Assembly (NCBI RefSeq): GCF_037645805.1
Contig: NZ_JBBEXE010000001.1
Location: 310,001 to 374,000, forward strand
DNA: 64,000 nt
Direction of reading: 5' to 3'
Source of the DNA: Leptobacterium_A meishanense
GTDB lineage: Bacteria; Bacteroidota; Bacteroidia; Flavobacteriales; Flavobacteriaceae
Below, piece after piece: positions 27,097 to 35,193 of this stretch (position 1 is the first letter of the stretch; the number at the start of each line of letters is the position of its first letter). Below the pieces are notes generated by a model. It saw only the letters and a list, made by a program, of their open reading frames with translations, did not search any database and had not been told where the DNA came from. The position numbers and the translations under genes were made by a program.

Positions 27097-27118
27097 AAAA
27101 AACATGACAAGCTGTCAT
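27097..27118 (-). other. Short inverted repeat with T-tract upstream of dnaK
   Basis: ATGACA-AGC-TGTCAT (27104-27118) is a perfect 6-bp inverted repeat with a 3-base spacer. Read on the minus strand it is followed by G and six T residues (27102-27097), the form of a small intrinsic terminator or attenuator, 73 nt before the dnaK start. It could equally be an operator. I see no CIRCE element here. Confidence 0.4.
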
Positions 27119-27141
27119 TTTTAATTGCATATAAAAAAACA

Positions 27142-27171
27142 AACCTCACAGGTTTTAAAATCTGTGAGGTT
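27142..27171 (-). terminator. Intrinsic terminator after the NTF2-like gene
   Basis: AACCTCACAG and CTGTGAGGTT form a 10-bp stem that extends through G-U and A-U pairs to about 14 bp. On the minus strand it is followed by TGTTTTTTT. It lies 30 nt beyond the stop of the gene at 27201 and shares its CCTCACAGG core with the terminator after dnaK. Confidence 0.82.
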
Positions 27172-27200
27172 GTCAATTTATATAGAAAATTAGATTGTCA

Positions 27201-27659
27201 CTATTTTCCACACCCTTCTCGGTGGCGTGTGTCCATTATGGAGACTATCTTCCAACCATCTTTAGCTTTAAATAATTGAAAAGAATTAACCCCACAATGG
27301 CTAAAAGCACCATCAAACCAAAACTCATAAGGTGTCCATGCATGTGCCATATTCCCATCTACTTGAATTTTGTAATCCAATAATTTCTCTTGGAAATTCT
27401 TATCTTTTGGAATGGACACAATAGATTTTAAAAATTCTGAAAAATCTTGTGATCGCATAAAAGGTTCTTTTTCTTTAGTAACTCCCACAGATTGCATGGT
27501 GGGGGTCTCTCCCATTACTTCCTTTATCATTAAAGAATCCTGCTTGTGAAAGCCTTCAAAAAAGTGATTAATAGTTACTTTTACTTCAGCTTCTTCTGAG
27601 TTTTGACCAAAAACAAAAGAACAAATTAAGAGAAATAGAAATGTGATAACCCTTACCAT
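27201..27659 (-). CDS. Secreted NTF2-like protein
   Basis: From the ATG at 27659 the product has 152 residues, beginning with a signal peptide MVRVITFLFLLICSFVFGQ; a longer frame starting at 27698 would put 13 extra residues in front of it. The mature region has the NTF2/SnoaL layout: a helix (VKVTINHFFEGFHKQD), a second helical segment with FMRSQDFSEFLKSI, and C-terminal strands AHAWTPYEFWFDG, GVNSFQLFKAKDGWKIVSIMD. It ends TRHREGCGK. No catalytic residues are evident; ligand binding or a lumazine-binding-like role is possible. Confidence 0.82.
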   Translation of the reverse strand: MVRVITFLFLLICSFVFGQNSEEAEVKVTINHFFEGFHKQDSLMIKEVMGETPTMQSVGVTKEKEPFMRSQDFSEFLKSIVSIPKDKNFQEKLLDYKIQVDGNMAHAWTPYEFWFDGAFSHCGVNSFQLFKAKDGWKIVSIMDTRHREGCGK

Positions 27660-27767
27660 GTCATAAAATTTTTGATAAAGATATCGAGTAAATAGCATTT
27701 ATAAGCACTTTTAAAGAGAAGTTTAACAATTCTCTTTATTTTTATAACCCAATAAAAATCACTAAGT

Positions 27768-28586
27768 ATGTCAACTGCAAAAAAAGAGTATAAAAGAGTT
27801 ACCGTAAAATCCCTTGTTGAGATGAAGCGGCACAAGGAAAAAATCTCCATGCTTACTGCATATGACTATACAATGGCTAAAATAGTAGATGGTGCAGGAA
27901 TAGATGTTATTTTAGTAGGTGATTCAGCAAGTAATGTGATGGCAGGGCATGAAACAACCCTTCCTATTACATTGGATCAAATGATATATCATGCTTCGTC
28001 TGTAGTAAGAGCTGTCTCTAGAGCATTGATCGTGGTTGACTTACCTTTTGGAAGTTATCAATCAGATCCTAAAGAAGCATTGCGGTCTGCTATACGGATT
28101 ATGAAAGAGAGTGGTGCACACGCTGTAAAAGTGGAAGGAGGAAAAGAAGTGAAAGAGTCCATTAAACGTATTTTAAATGCCGGAATCCCGGTAATGGGAC
28201 ATTTAGGATTAACGCCTCAATCCATCTATAAATTTGGAACTTATACAGTACGGGCAAAAGAAGAAGAAGAAGCTGAAAAGCTTATGCAAGATGCTGAAAT
28301 GCTTGAAAAAATAGGCTGTTTTGGTGTTGTTTTGGAAAAAATCCCCGCTCAATTGACCAAAAATGTTTCCGAAAGCATTTCTATCCCTACTATTGGTATT
28401 GGTGCAGGAAAACATGCTGACGGGCAAGTTTTGGTGCTACATGATCTTTTAGGAATGACACACGAGTTTAATCCTAGATTTTTAAGGCGCTATATGAACC
28501 TCTATGAAGACATGACAACTGCTATATCCCAATACGTTTCTGATGTCAAAAAAGTTGATTTTCCTAATGAGGATGAGCAGTATTGA
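27768..28586 (+). CDS. panB: 3-Methyl-2-oxobutanoate hydroxymethyltransferase
   Basis: PanB makes ketopantoate from 2-oxoisovalerate and methylene-tetrahydrofolate, the first step of pantothenate synthesis. The 272-residue protein has the TIM-barrel family motifs MLTAYDYTMAKIVDGAGID, ILVGDSASNVMAGHETTLPI (metal-binding aspartate), VVDLPFGSYQ, AVKVEGGKE, MGHLGLTPQS and TIGIGAGKHADGQVLV. The N-terminal extension KKEYKRVTVKSLVEMKRH is ordinary. It starts a plus-strand run with a pseudouridine synthase; panC is not here. Confidence 0.96.
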   Translation: MSTAKKEYKRVTVKSLVEMKRHKEKISMLTAYDYTMAKIVDGAGIDVILVGDSASNVMAGHETTLPITLDQMIYHASSVVRAVSRALIVVDLPFGSYQSDPKEALRSAIRIMKESGAHAVKVEGGKEVKESIKRILNAGIPVMGHLGLTPQSIYKFGTYTVRAKEEEEAEKLMQDAEMLEKIGCFGVVLEKIPAQLTKNVSESISIPTIGIGAGKHADGQVLVLHDLLGMTHEFNPRFLRRYMNLYEDMTTAISQYVSDVKKVDFPNEDEQY

Positions 28587-28631
28587 ATCTCATTATACAA
28601 TTCTTTTCTTTCTATAAAAACCAATATATAA

Positions 28632-29318
28632 ATGCGTTCCACAAGTGAAAATTTGCATATACTTTATGAGGATAATCACCTGATAATTATCAATAAGCGA
28701 ACTGGAGATATTGTACAAGGTGATAAAACCGGGGATATGCCTCTGAGTGAAATCGTTAAAGAATATATTAAGAAGAAATGTGCGAAACCGGGGAATGTGT
28801 ATTTAGGAATTGCACATCGATTGGATCGACCTACTTCAGGGGTTGTAGTTTTCGCGAAAACTTCAAAAGCTTTGTCTCGATTAAACAAATTATTTAAAGA
28901 ACGTGAAACTAAAAAAACATATTGGGCAGTGGTAAAAAATAAACCAGAGAAAGAAACAGCAACACTTACCCATTGGCTTAAAAAAAATCCAAAAAATAAT
29001 ACTTCGAGAGCTTTCCCTAAAGAAGTTCCTGATAGTAAAAAAGCCATAATGAATTATCGTATTGTCAAAAAACTGGATACTTATTTTTTATTGGAAGTTG
29101 ACTTACATACAGGACGACACCATCAAATCCGCACACAACTGGCCTCCATAGGTTCACCAATAAAAGGTGATTTAAAATACGGTTTTGACCGAAGTAATAA
29201 AAATGGTGGTATTCATTTACATGCTCGAAAATTAGAGTTTATTCATCCTGTAAAAAAAGAAAATATGATAGTCGTTGCACCACCACCATCAGACCCTGTT
29301 TGGGATGCTTGTGTATAA
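28632..29318 (+). CDS. RluA-family pseudouridine synthase
   Basis: A 228-residue pseudouridine synthase. The catalytic aspartate is Asp65 in AHRLDRPTSGVVVFAKT, and GRHHQIRTQLASIGSPIKGDLKYG gives the C-terminal family motif. The protein lacks the N-terminal S4 RNA-binding domain of RluC and RluD, so it is a short RluA/RluE-like or TruC-like member; the modified rRNA or tRNA position cannot be told. It follows panB by 45 nt and may share its transcript. Confidence 0.92.
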   Translation: MRSTSENLHILYEDNHLIIINKRTGDIVQGDKTGDMPLSEIVKEYIKKKCAKPGNVYLGIAHRLDRPTSGVVVFAKTSKALSRLNKLFKERETKKTYWAVVKNKPEKETATLTHWLKKNPKNNTSRAFPKEVPDSKKAIMNYRIVKKLDTYFLLEVDLHTGRHHQIRTQLASIGSPIKGDLKYGFDRSNKNGGIHLHARKLEFIHPVKKENMIVVAPPPSDPVWDACV

Positions 29319-29404
29319 TTCAGCAGAACATTTTTTGTTTTTCAGTAGTTTAATAGTGTAATGTTTATGATTATTATTAAATTGAAAAAATAAATCTATT
29401 CCTA

Positions 29405-30784
29405 ATGGGTTCAGCAATTAACGATATAATTAATAAACAACATAAGTTTTTCAACACACGGACATCCTATGATGTAAGTTACAGAGTAGCGACACTCAAA
29501 AAATTAAAAGCTGAGATAATTGCAAAAGAACAGGCTATCTGTAATGCTTTATATGCTGATTTTAAAAAACCGGTATTTGAATCGTTGCTAAGTGAAACGC
29601 AATTTGTGTTGGCCGAACTTTCTACAGCAATAAAAAAAACTCGAAGTTGGGCAAAACCGAAATCAATATGGCCTTCTTTAGCCAATTTTCCCTCTTCTGA
29701 TGTTATATATAGTGAGCCTCGTGGGACGGTTCTTATTATAGCTCCATGGAATTACCCTTTTCAATTAGCTATTGCTCCATTAATTGGTGCTGTAGCTGCC
29801 GGAAACACCGTTGTCTTAAAACCATCGGAATTGACGCCACACACTTCTAAAATAATTACCGAAATTGTTGCTACTGTTTTTGATCAAAACCATGTAACAG
29901 TTGTAGAAGGTGGGGTAGAAACCTCCCAGGCTTTACTAAAAGAGAAATGGGGTTATATCTTTTTTACGGGTAGTGTCGGCGTAGGAAAAATTATCTATAA
30001 AGCTGCTGCAGAACATCTAACACCTGTAACACTTGAGCTTGGAGGTAAAAACCCGTGTATCATTGATGAGACCGTAAATATAAAACTTACTGCAAAACGT
30101 ATCGTATGGGGAAAATTTTTAAATGGCGGACAAACATGCATTGCTCCCGATTACATTTTGATTCGTTCTAAAATAAAAGAACCTTTCATAGAAGCCATGC
30201 AGAATGAGATACAGGCTGCTTATGGAGAAAACCCTCAAGTTTCTCCAGATTATCCTCGCATTGTTAATGAAAAGAATTTTGATCGATTAGCTATTATGCT
30301 AAAAGGAGAAGAAACTCCTGTTGGCGGAATCGTTGATAAAGAAGATCTATATATTGCTCCTACTATCGTAGATAATCCGAGTTTGGATTCAGAAGTTATG
30401 AAAGATGAGATTTTCGGACCCATACTTCCTGTTATTCCATATGAAGAGATTACAGCGATAGATCTCATTATTTCACATTATGACAAACCTTTGTCATTAT
30501 ATGTATTCTCTAAAAAGAATTCCTTTGCTAAAAAATTAATTAAAAAATATGCCTTTGGAGGTGGTGCTATCAATGACACAATTGTTCATATTGTCAACAA
30601 ACGTATGCCTTTTGGAGGAGTTGGGCATAGTGGTATTGGGGCCTATCACGGAAAATTGAGTTTTGATATTTTCTCACACAAAAAATCAGTCGTAAAACGG
30701 GGTACCTGGATAGATATCCCTATCCGATATGCCCCTTATGCCAAAAAAATAAATCTCGCAAAAAAAATAAAACACTTATTTTAA
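29405..30784 (+). CDS. Aldehyde dehydrogenase (class 3-like)
   Basis: A 459-residue NAD(P)-dependent aldehyde dehydrogenase. Landmarks are IIAPWNYPFQLAIAPLIGA, the cofactor motif FFTGSVGVGK, the general base Glu211 in LELGGKNP, and the catalytic Cys245 in GGQTCIAPDYI. The short length, the PWNYPF motif and the C-terminal GGVGHSGIGAYHGK place it in the ALDH3 group, which oxidises medium- or long-chain and aromatic aldehydes. The last base of its TAA stop is the first base of the next gene's ATG, indicating coupling to the nitroreductase. The substrate is unknown. Confidence 0.92.
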   Translation: MGSAINDIINKQHKFFNTRTSYDVSYRVATLKKLKAEIIAKEQAICNALYADFKKPVFESLLSETQFVLAELSTAIKKTRSWAKPKSIWPSLANFPSSDVIYSEPRGTVLIIAPWNYPFQLAIAPLIGAVAAGNTVVLKPSELTPHTSKIITEIVATVFDQNHVTVVEGGVETSQALLKEKWGYIFFTGSVGVGKIIYKAAAEHLTPVTLELGGKNPCIIDETVNIKLTAKRIVWGKFLNGGQTCIAPDYILIRSKIKEPFIEAMQNEIQAAYGENPQVSPDYPRIVNEKNFDRLAIMLKGEETPVGGIVDKEDLYIAPTIVDNPSLDSEVMKDEIFGPILPVIPYEEITAIDLIISHYDKPLSLYVFSKKNSFAKKLIKKYAFGGGAINDTIVHIVNKRMPFGGVGHSGIGAYHGKLSFDIFSHKKSVVKRGTWIDIPIRYAPYAKKINLAKKIKHLF

Positions 30785-31509
30785 TGGAAAAAACAGTTTC
30801 TGAAGCTATACAATACAGACGTTCTGTAAGGATTTTTAAACCAGATGAAATAGCTACTCAAAAAGTAAAAGCATGTATCCAGAATGCAGTGCTGGCACCT
30901 ACAAGCAGCAACTTACAACTTTGGGAATTTTATCATATAACCAATACAGAAACCTTAGAAAAAATGACAACAGCTTGCCTAGGGCAAAATGCAGCTAAAA
31001 CAGCAAAGCAGTTGGTAGTAGTTGTCAGTCGAAAAGACCTATGGAAGAAAAGGGCTCGTTTCAATGCAGGTTACTTAAGAAAATTAATGGGCAATAAACC
31101 TGAAAGTGCTTATACCAAAAGGGAGAAGTTCGCTATTAACTACTATACCAAGCTTATACCCACTGTTTATTTTGATTTTTTAGGGGTTTTAGGGTGGTTA
31201 AAATACATTGTGTTTAACCTAATAGGTGTTTTTAAACCTGTATACCGACAAGTACGCACTAGCGATATGCGTATTGTAGCACATAAAAGTGCCGGGTTGG
31301 CCGCTCAAAATTTTATGATCAGTATGGCAGCAATCGGGTATGATACCTGCCCTATGGAAGGAAGTGATACACTGCGGGTAAAAAAAATACTTGGTTTGCC
31401 AATGGGGGCCGAGATCAATATGGTTATTGGATGTGGCATTCGCGATGAAAAAGGGATTTATACGGAACGATATCGAGTACCTTTTGAGGAAGTTTATAAA
31501 TTAGTTTAA
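30784..31509 (+). CDS. Nitroreductase-family flavoprotein
   Basis: A 241-residue FMN-dependent oxidoreductase. The N-terminal half has AIQYRRSVRIFKPDEI and APTSSNLQLWEFYHITN, the usual FMN-contacting segments, and the C-terminal half has AAQNFMISMAAIGYDTCPMEG and the late strand MVIGCGIRDEKG. An insertion of about 60 residues with a hydrophobic stretch (IPTVYFDFLGVLGWLKYIVFN) lies in the middle and is longer than in standard NfsB-type members. The start overlaps the aldehyde dehydrogenase stop by one base. It is convergent with pxpC, and the two stop codons overlap. Confidence 0.88.
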   Translation: MEKTVSEAIQYRRSVRIFKPDEIATQKVKACIQNAVLAPTSSNLQLWEFYHITNTETLEKMTTACLGQNAAKTAKQLVVVVSRKDLWKKRARFNAGYLRKLMGNKPESAYTKREKFAINYYTKLIPTVYFDFLGVLGWLKYIVFNLIGVFKPVYRQVRTSDMRIVAHKSAGLAAQNFMISMAAIGYDTCPMEGSDTLRVKKILGLPMGAEINMVIGCGIRDEKGIYTERYRVPFEEVYKLV

Positions 31510-32354
31510 TATTTTTCTAGTTTAAAGGATATCATATCATTTACTTTTTTCTGTGCCAAAACAGAAATGGCTTCTTCTGATAATTGCAAGATACGTGGAT
31601 AGCCTCCTGTTGTCTGTCCATCCCTCATCAAAATAATTAATTTTCCGGAAGGTGTAAGTTGTACTGTTCCTGGTAGTACGACTGATGTTATCATAGTTTT
31701 TGTGTGAGGCATGATAGGTTCTTTCAACTGATAGCCCATACGGTTGTTTTCGTTAGCTATATGGAATGGTTTTGAGAAGAGTTCTTCTAATTGCTTATCT
31801 GATAGTTGATAATATTCAGGTCCTTTATATACATGTATTAACTCTTCAGATAAAAGTGGCCTCCTCTTTTTGAGGGTTCCGCTAGGTTTTTGAAATGAAT
31901 CAATAGTCGCAATATGTATTTCTTGTCCTTTTTTAATACTATCAGAATGGGTTATGCATTTAATATAGGAACGACTTTCTAAAACATTCTCTGTCATAAA
32001 TCCATTTTTTAGTCCTAAATAAGTTCTATATCCCTTTATAAGTTTTCCAAAAGTCAATACATCTCCCGGGTTTACTTTATAAACTTCATTATTAATTATA
32101 TTGGTTCCATTAAGAACTGGAGACATCAATGCCCCGGTGATAGTAATATATGTATGGGTTAAAAAGTGAAGTTCAGGGCCGCTCATGGTTATTTCCATAA
32201 CCGCAGCATTCACATCATTACTCAGCAGCTGATTTGCTAAATCAAATGAAATCTTATCCATAGCCCCAGATACCGGCACACCAAAATGACGATATCCATA
32301 TCGCCCACGATCTTGAATGGTTGTATAAAAGCCTGGATTTATAACTCTTACCAC
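31506..32354 (-). CDS. pxpC: 5-Oxoprolinase subunit C
   Basis: PxpC (formerly KipA/YcsJ, biotin-dependent carboxylase-like domain) acts with PxpA and PxpB in ATP-dependent cleavage of 5-oxo-L-proline to glutamate. The 282-residue protein begins VRVINPGFYTTIQDRGRYGY and continues FGVPVSGAMDKISFDLANQL, the highly typical N-terminus. GQTTGGYPRILQL near the C-terminus is a further landmark. Its start overlaps the pxpB end by 7 nt. It is the final gene of the operon and its stop overlaps that of the convergent nitroreductase. Confidence 0.94.
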   Translation of the reverse strand: MVRVINPGFYTTIQDRGRYGYRHFGVPVSGAMDKISFDLANQLLSNDVNAAVMEITMSGPELHFLTHTYITITGALMSPVLNGTNIINNEVYKVNPGDVLTFGKLIKGYRTYLGLKNGFMTENVLESRSYIKCITHSDSIKKGQEIHIATIDSFQKPSGTLKKRRPLLSEELIHVYKGPEYYQLSDKQLEELFSKPFHIANENNRMGYQLKEPIMPHTKTMITSVVLPGTVQLTPSGKLIILMRDGQTTGGYPRILQLSEEAISVLAQKKVNDMISFKLEKY

Positions 32355-33079
32355 TTTATTTCTTCTTTTTGCAATGAGAATACACCTGTTGCCAGTTGTA
32401 CCGTTAATAAATCATACTCCGGTTTTGATACACTATAAAATTTTATACTATCCCCCACTTGCACAAAACACGGAGGGTTTTTAGAGGTATTAAACAATGG
32501 TATAGGTGTGCGTCCTATAATGTTCCAACCTCCGGGAGATTCTTGAGGATAGATACCTGTTTGACTCCCTCCAATAGCGACTGCTCCTTTTGGAACTTTT
32601 AATCTGGGGGTTTCGAGGCGCGGAGTATGTAACGCTTCCACTAAGCCACCTAAGTACATAAATCCGGGTAAAAAGCCTATTCCATATACTGTATAATTAT
32701 TTTTTGTATGAAGTCTTATTATGTCTGACCTTGAAAGTTGTTTGCGCTCACATAGCCGTTCCATATCCATACCATGTCCTGTTTCATAACAAACCGGGAT
32801 CTTCCATAATGTTATTTTTTGTTTTGTCCCTTTTGGCTGCTCTTCATAGGCAGCCTGAAATTCTTTTATCTGCTTCTCTTGGTCAAATTGTTTCTTTCTG
32901 GTTATTATTGTTAGTGAATTGTATGCTGATACAAATTCTAAATCGACTGTTCTATAAATATTCTGAAGGTGTTTTTTGTATTGGATAATGTCATACAAAA
33001 TCTCTCTATCAATACGATTTGGCCATTCAATTAAGATTGCTTGTCTTCCAAACTTTTTATAGGTCAATTCAAATTTCAT
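32348..33079 (-). CDS. pxpB: 5-Oxoprolinase subunit B
   Basis: PxpB (formerly KipI/YcsI) is the second 5-oxoprolinase subunit. I choose ATG 33079 (MKFELTYKKFGRQAILIEWP), one base after the pxpA stop, giving 243 residues; the frame stays open to 33136 but that would overlap pxpA by 56 nt. Typical motifs are YGIGFLPGFMYLGGL, PRLETPRLKVPKGAVAIGGS and QTGIYPQESPGGWNIIGRTP, the last being the family signature. Subunit C follows with a 7 nt overlap. Confidence 0.94.
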   Translation of the reverse strand: MKFELTYKKFGRQAILIEWPNRIDREILYDIIQYKKHLQNIYRTVDLEFVSAYNSLTIITRKKQFDQEKQIKEFQAAYEEQPKGTKQKITLWKIPVCYETGHGMDMERLCERKQLSRSDIIRLHTKNNYTVYGIGFLPGFMYLGGLVEALHTPRLETPRLKVPKGAVAIGGSQTGIYPQESPGGWNIIGRTPIPLFNTSKNPPCFVQVGDSIKFYSVSKPEYDLLTVQLATGVFSLQKEEIKW

Positions 33080-33080
33080 C

Positions 33081-33818
33081 TCAGATAGTATATCCGTGTT
33101 TTGGAAGTTCTTTAGATAGGGTTTTGAGTATTTCAACTACTTTTGGATTATCACCATGAATACAATATGTAGTTGCTTTTATGGATACTTTCTCTCCTGA
33201 AACAGTTTTTACTTTTGCCTCGTTGAGCATTATGAGTATCTGTTCTAATATTTCTTTTGGGTTGTATATGATCGCATTTTGTTGGGTTCTCGAAACTAAG
33301 CTTAGGTCATTATTATAGTTTCGGTCGGCAAAAGCTTCATATATCACTTCTATACTATTTTTAATAGCCAAATTAGCGATCACTGAATTGAAAGGGGCAA
33401 TAAGTTTTACTTGCTTTTTTAATGCTTTAACCGCAGCTACAATACATTTTGCTACTTTTTCATCTATTGCTGCTTGATTGTATAATGCTCCGTGAGGTTT
33501 CACATGATAAAAAGAAGCTTTTTCTTCTTCAGTTACCCTGCCGAACAATTCTAATTGAGAGCTGATAGTTGCGGTAAGTTCGTCATTGCTGATCAATAAC
33601 ACTTTTCTGCCAAAATATTCTTTATCAGGATATGACGGGTGCGCTCCAATATTCAAATGATATTGCTTGGCAAGTCTAGCAATTTTTCGGATTGTTCCTT
33701 CGTCTCCTGCATGTCCCCCACAAGCAATATTACATGTATGGATATAGGGAAATAACAATGCTTCATTGTCAATTCCCTCCCCGACATCACAGTTAATATC
33801 AACTTTTTTTAAATTCAT
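33081..33818 (-). CDS. pxpA: 5-Oxoprolinase subunit A (LamB/YcsF family)
   Basis: PxpA is the catalytic LamB/YcsF-family subunit. The 245-residue protein starts MNLKKVDINCDVGEGIDNE, then has CNIACGGHAGDEGTI, NIGAHPSYPDKEYFGRK, and VKPHGALYNQA, all near-invariant in the family. EAFADRNY and CIHGDNP follow. The start codon overlaps the transporter stop (TAATG), so the transporter and the enzyme are produced together. Confidence 0.96.
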   Translation of the reverse strand: MNLKKVDINCDVGEGIDNEALLFPYIHTCNIACGGHAGDEGTIRKIARLAKQYHLNIGAHPSYPDKEYFGRKVLLISNDELTATISSQLELFGRVTEEEKASFYHVKPHGALYNQAAIDEKVAKCIVAAVKALKKQVKLIAPFNSVIANLAIKNSIEVIYEAFADRNYNNDLSLVSRTQQNAIIYNPKEILEQILIMLNEAKVKTVSGEKVSIKATTYCIHGDNPKVVEILKTLSKELPKHGYTI

Positions 33819-35017
33819 TAAAGGTATCCGATAACTTTTAAGATACTACGTATGCTCAAAATCAACGCTACTCCAACAACAAAAACAGAAATGCCATTTT
33901 GTAATAGGGTATTTCTATAATTTTTCATAACTGCTCTTTTATTAACTATCCATATTAAAAAAACAGCTATTACAGGTAACAAAATTCCATTGGCCACTTG
34001 TGCAAACTGAATAATCACAATTGGTTTTATGTCAAAAGATAAAAAGAAAATTCCAAGGAAAAGAATGAATGCCCAAACTAAACGAAATCGCAAACCTTTC
34101 ATCCCAACCTTCCAATTAAAGCAACTGGCAGCTACATAAGCTGCGGCTAGAGGCGCAGTTATTGCTGATGTGACTCCCGCAGCAAACATACCCACACCTA
34201 AAAAATAGATTGCCATATCCCCATAGAGGGGTTTTAACCCTTGTACAAGGTCTGTAATTCCGGTTACATTACCTGAATTTACTGAAGCTGCTGAAATAAT
34301 AATGGCAATCGATACAATTCCTCCTAACGATACTGAAAGGTATGTATCCTTACGAGCAGCTTTCAAGTCTTTTTCTAAGTGCCATTTTTCTTTGACAAGC
34401 GATGTGTGTAAAAACAAATTATAAGGCACCACTGTAGTCCCTATTAAAGCAATAATTGTAAATAAGCTATCCTCAGGAAAAGAAGGGATCGCCATTCCTT
34501 TTAATATTGCTGTTATATCAGGTTTTGTAATAATTGCTGTAATTAAAAAAGAAATGCTCATAATTATGACAAGCAAAACTAAACTCCTTTCAATGAGCTT
34601 ATAATTTCCCAGATAAAGCAATAAAAAAGCCACTAATCCTATTAATAATGGGTAGTAGCTCCATGCGGGTTGTCCAAAAATGGCCTCTAAGCCCAACGAA
34701 GCTCCTCCTATATTTCCGGCTTCATATGCTGCATTGCCCAAAACAATTGCTATGAGAATAAGAAACATGGCCAGTTTTTGCCATATAGGTACTTTTAATT
34801 CCTCTTTTATAACCGTAGCCAGTCCTTTTTGAGTGATAATACCAATACGAGCGGACATCTCTTGTAAAACAATGGTAGCTATTACAGATAATACCATGGC
34901 CCATAACAATGAATAGCCAAATTGAACGCCAGCTATCGTACATACCGTTACTGTACCAGGACCAATAAAAGCTGCTGCTACTAGTGTGCCTGGGCCTATA
35001 TTTTTAAGTATCCGCAT
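33818..35017 (-). CDS. NRAMP-family membrane transporter lacking canonical metal-site residues
   Basis: A 399-residue membrane protein of about 11 transmembrane segments in the NRAMP/SLC11 family, recognisable from AAAFIGPGTVTVCTIAGVQFGY and IGTTVVPYNLFLHTSLVK. The two metal-coordinating motifs are altered. In TM1 the usual DPGN is GPGT (residues 19-22), losing the metal-binding Asp and Asn. In TM6 the usual MPHN is VPYN (197-200), losing the metal-binding Met and the His. It heads the pxpABC operon and overlaps pxpA by one base. From this I infer a substrate other than divalent metal, possibly 5-oxoproline; this is not demonstrated. Confidence 0.88.
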   Translation of the reverse strand: MRILKNIGPGTLVAAAFIGPGTVTVCTIAGVQFGYSLLWAMVLSVIATIVLQEMSARIGIITQKGLATVIKEELKVPIWQKLAMFLILIAIVLGNAAYEAGNIGGASLGLEAIFGQPAWSYYPLLIGLVAFLLLYLGNYKLIERSLVLLVIIMSISFLITAIITKPDITAILKGMAIPSFPEDSLFTIIALIGTTVVPYNLFLHTSLVKEKWHLEKDLKAARKDTYLSVSLGGIVSIAIIISAASVNSGNVTGITDLVQGLKPLYGDMAIYFLGVGMFAAGVTSAITAPLAAAYVAASCFNWKVGMKGLRFRLVWAFILFLGIFFLSFDIKPIVIIQFAQVANGILLPVIAVFLIWIVNKRAVMKNYRNTLLQNGISVFVVGVALILSIRSILKVIGYL

Positions 35018-35021
35018 TTAT

Positions 35022-35051
35022 CAAAATCATTTAATAATCTAGAAATTGCAA
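35022..35051 (-). promoter_or_regulatory. Candidate promoter of the NRAMP-pxpABC operon
   Basis: On the minus strand TTG (35051-35049) is followed by a 19-base spacer and TGATTTTG (35029-35022), one mismatch from the Bacteroidota TAnnTTTG element at proper spacing. The element ends only 4 nt before the ATG at 35017, implying a leaderless or nearly leaderless transcript. Confidence 0.45.
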
Positions 35052-35180
35052 GATAAGTTATATAATTATGATTTATATATACAATTATGGCATATGAATA
35101 GCCTTAAACAATATTTTTATCTTTAATGATGCATGTTTTGTTGTTCCTCAAAACTTTTCCCTATTTTTAGTTCTTTAAAA

Positions 35181-35188
35181 TAACTTTG
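35181..35188 (+). promoter_or_regulatory. Candidate -7 element next to a start codon
   Basis: TAACTTTG matches TAnnTTTG exactly and ends 5 nt before the ATG at 35194, so transcription would begin at or near the start codon. No clear -33 TTG is visible. Confidence 0.45.
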
Positions 35189-35193
35189 ATGAT

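Noticed and set aside
27025..27200. CIRCE or sigma-32 heat-shock elements for dnaK
   Set aside because: No GCACTC-type inverted repeat and no CTTGAA/CCCCAT pair is visible; only a short palindrome and terminators are present.
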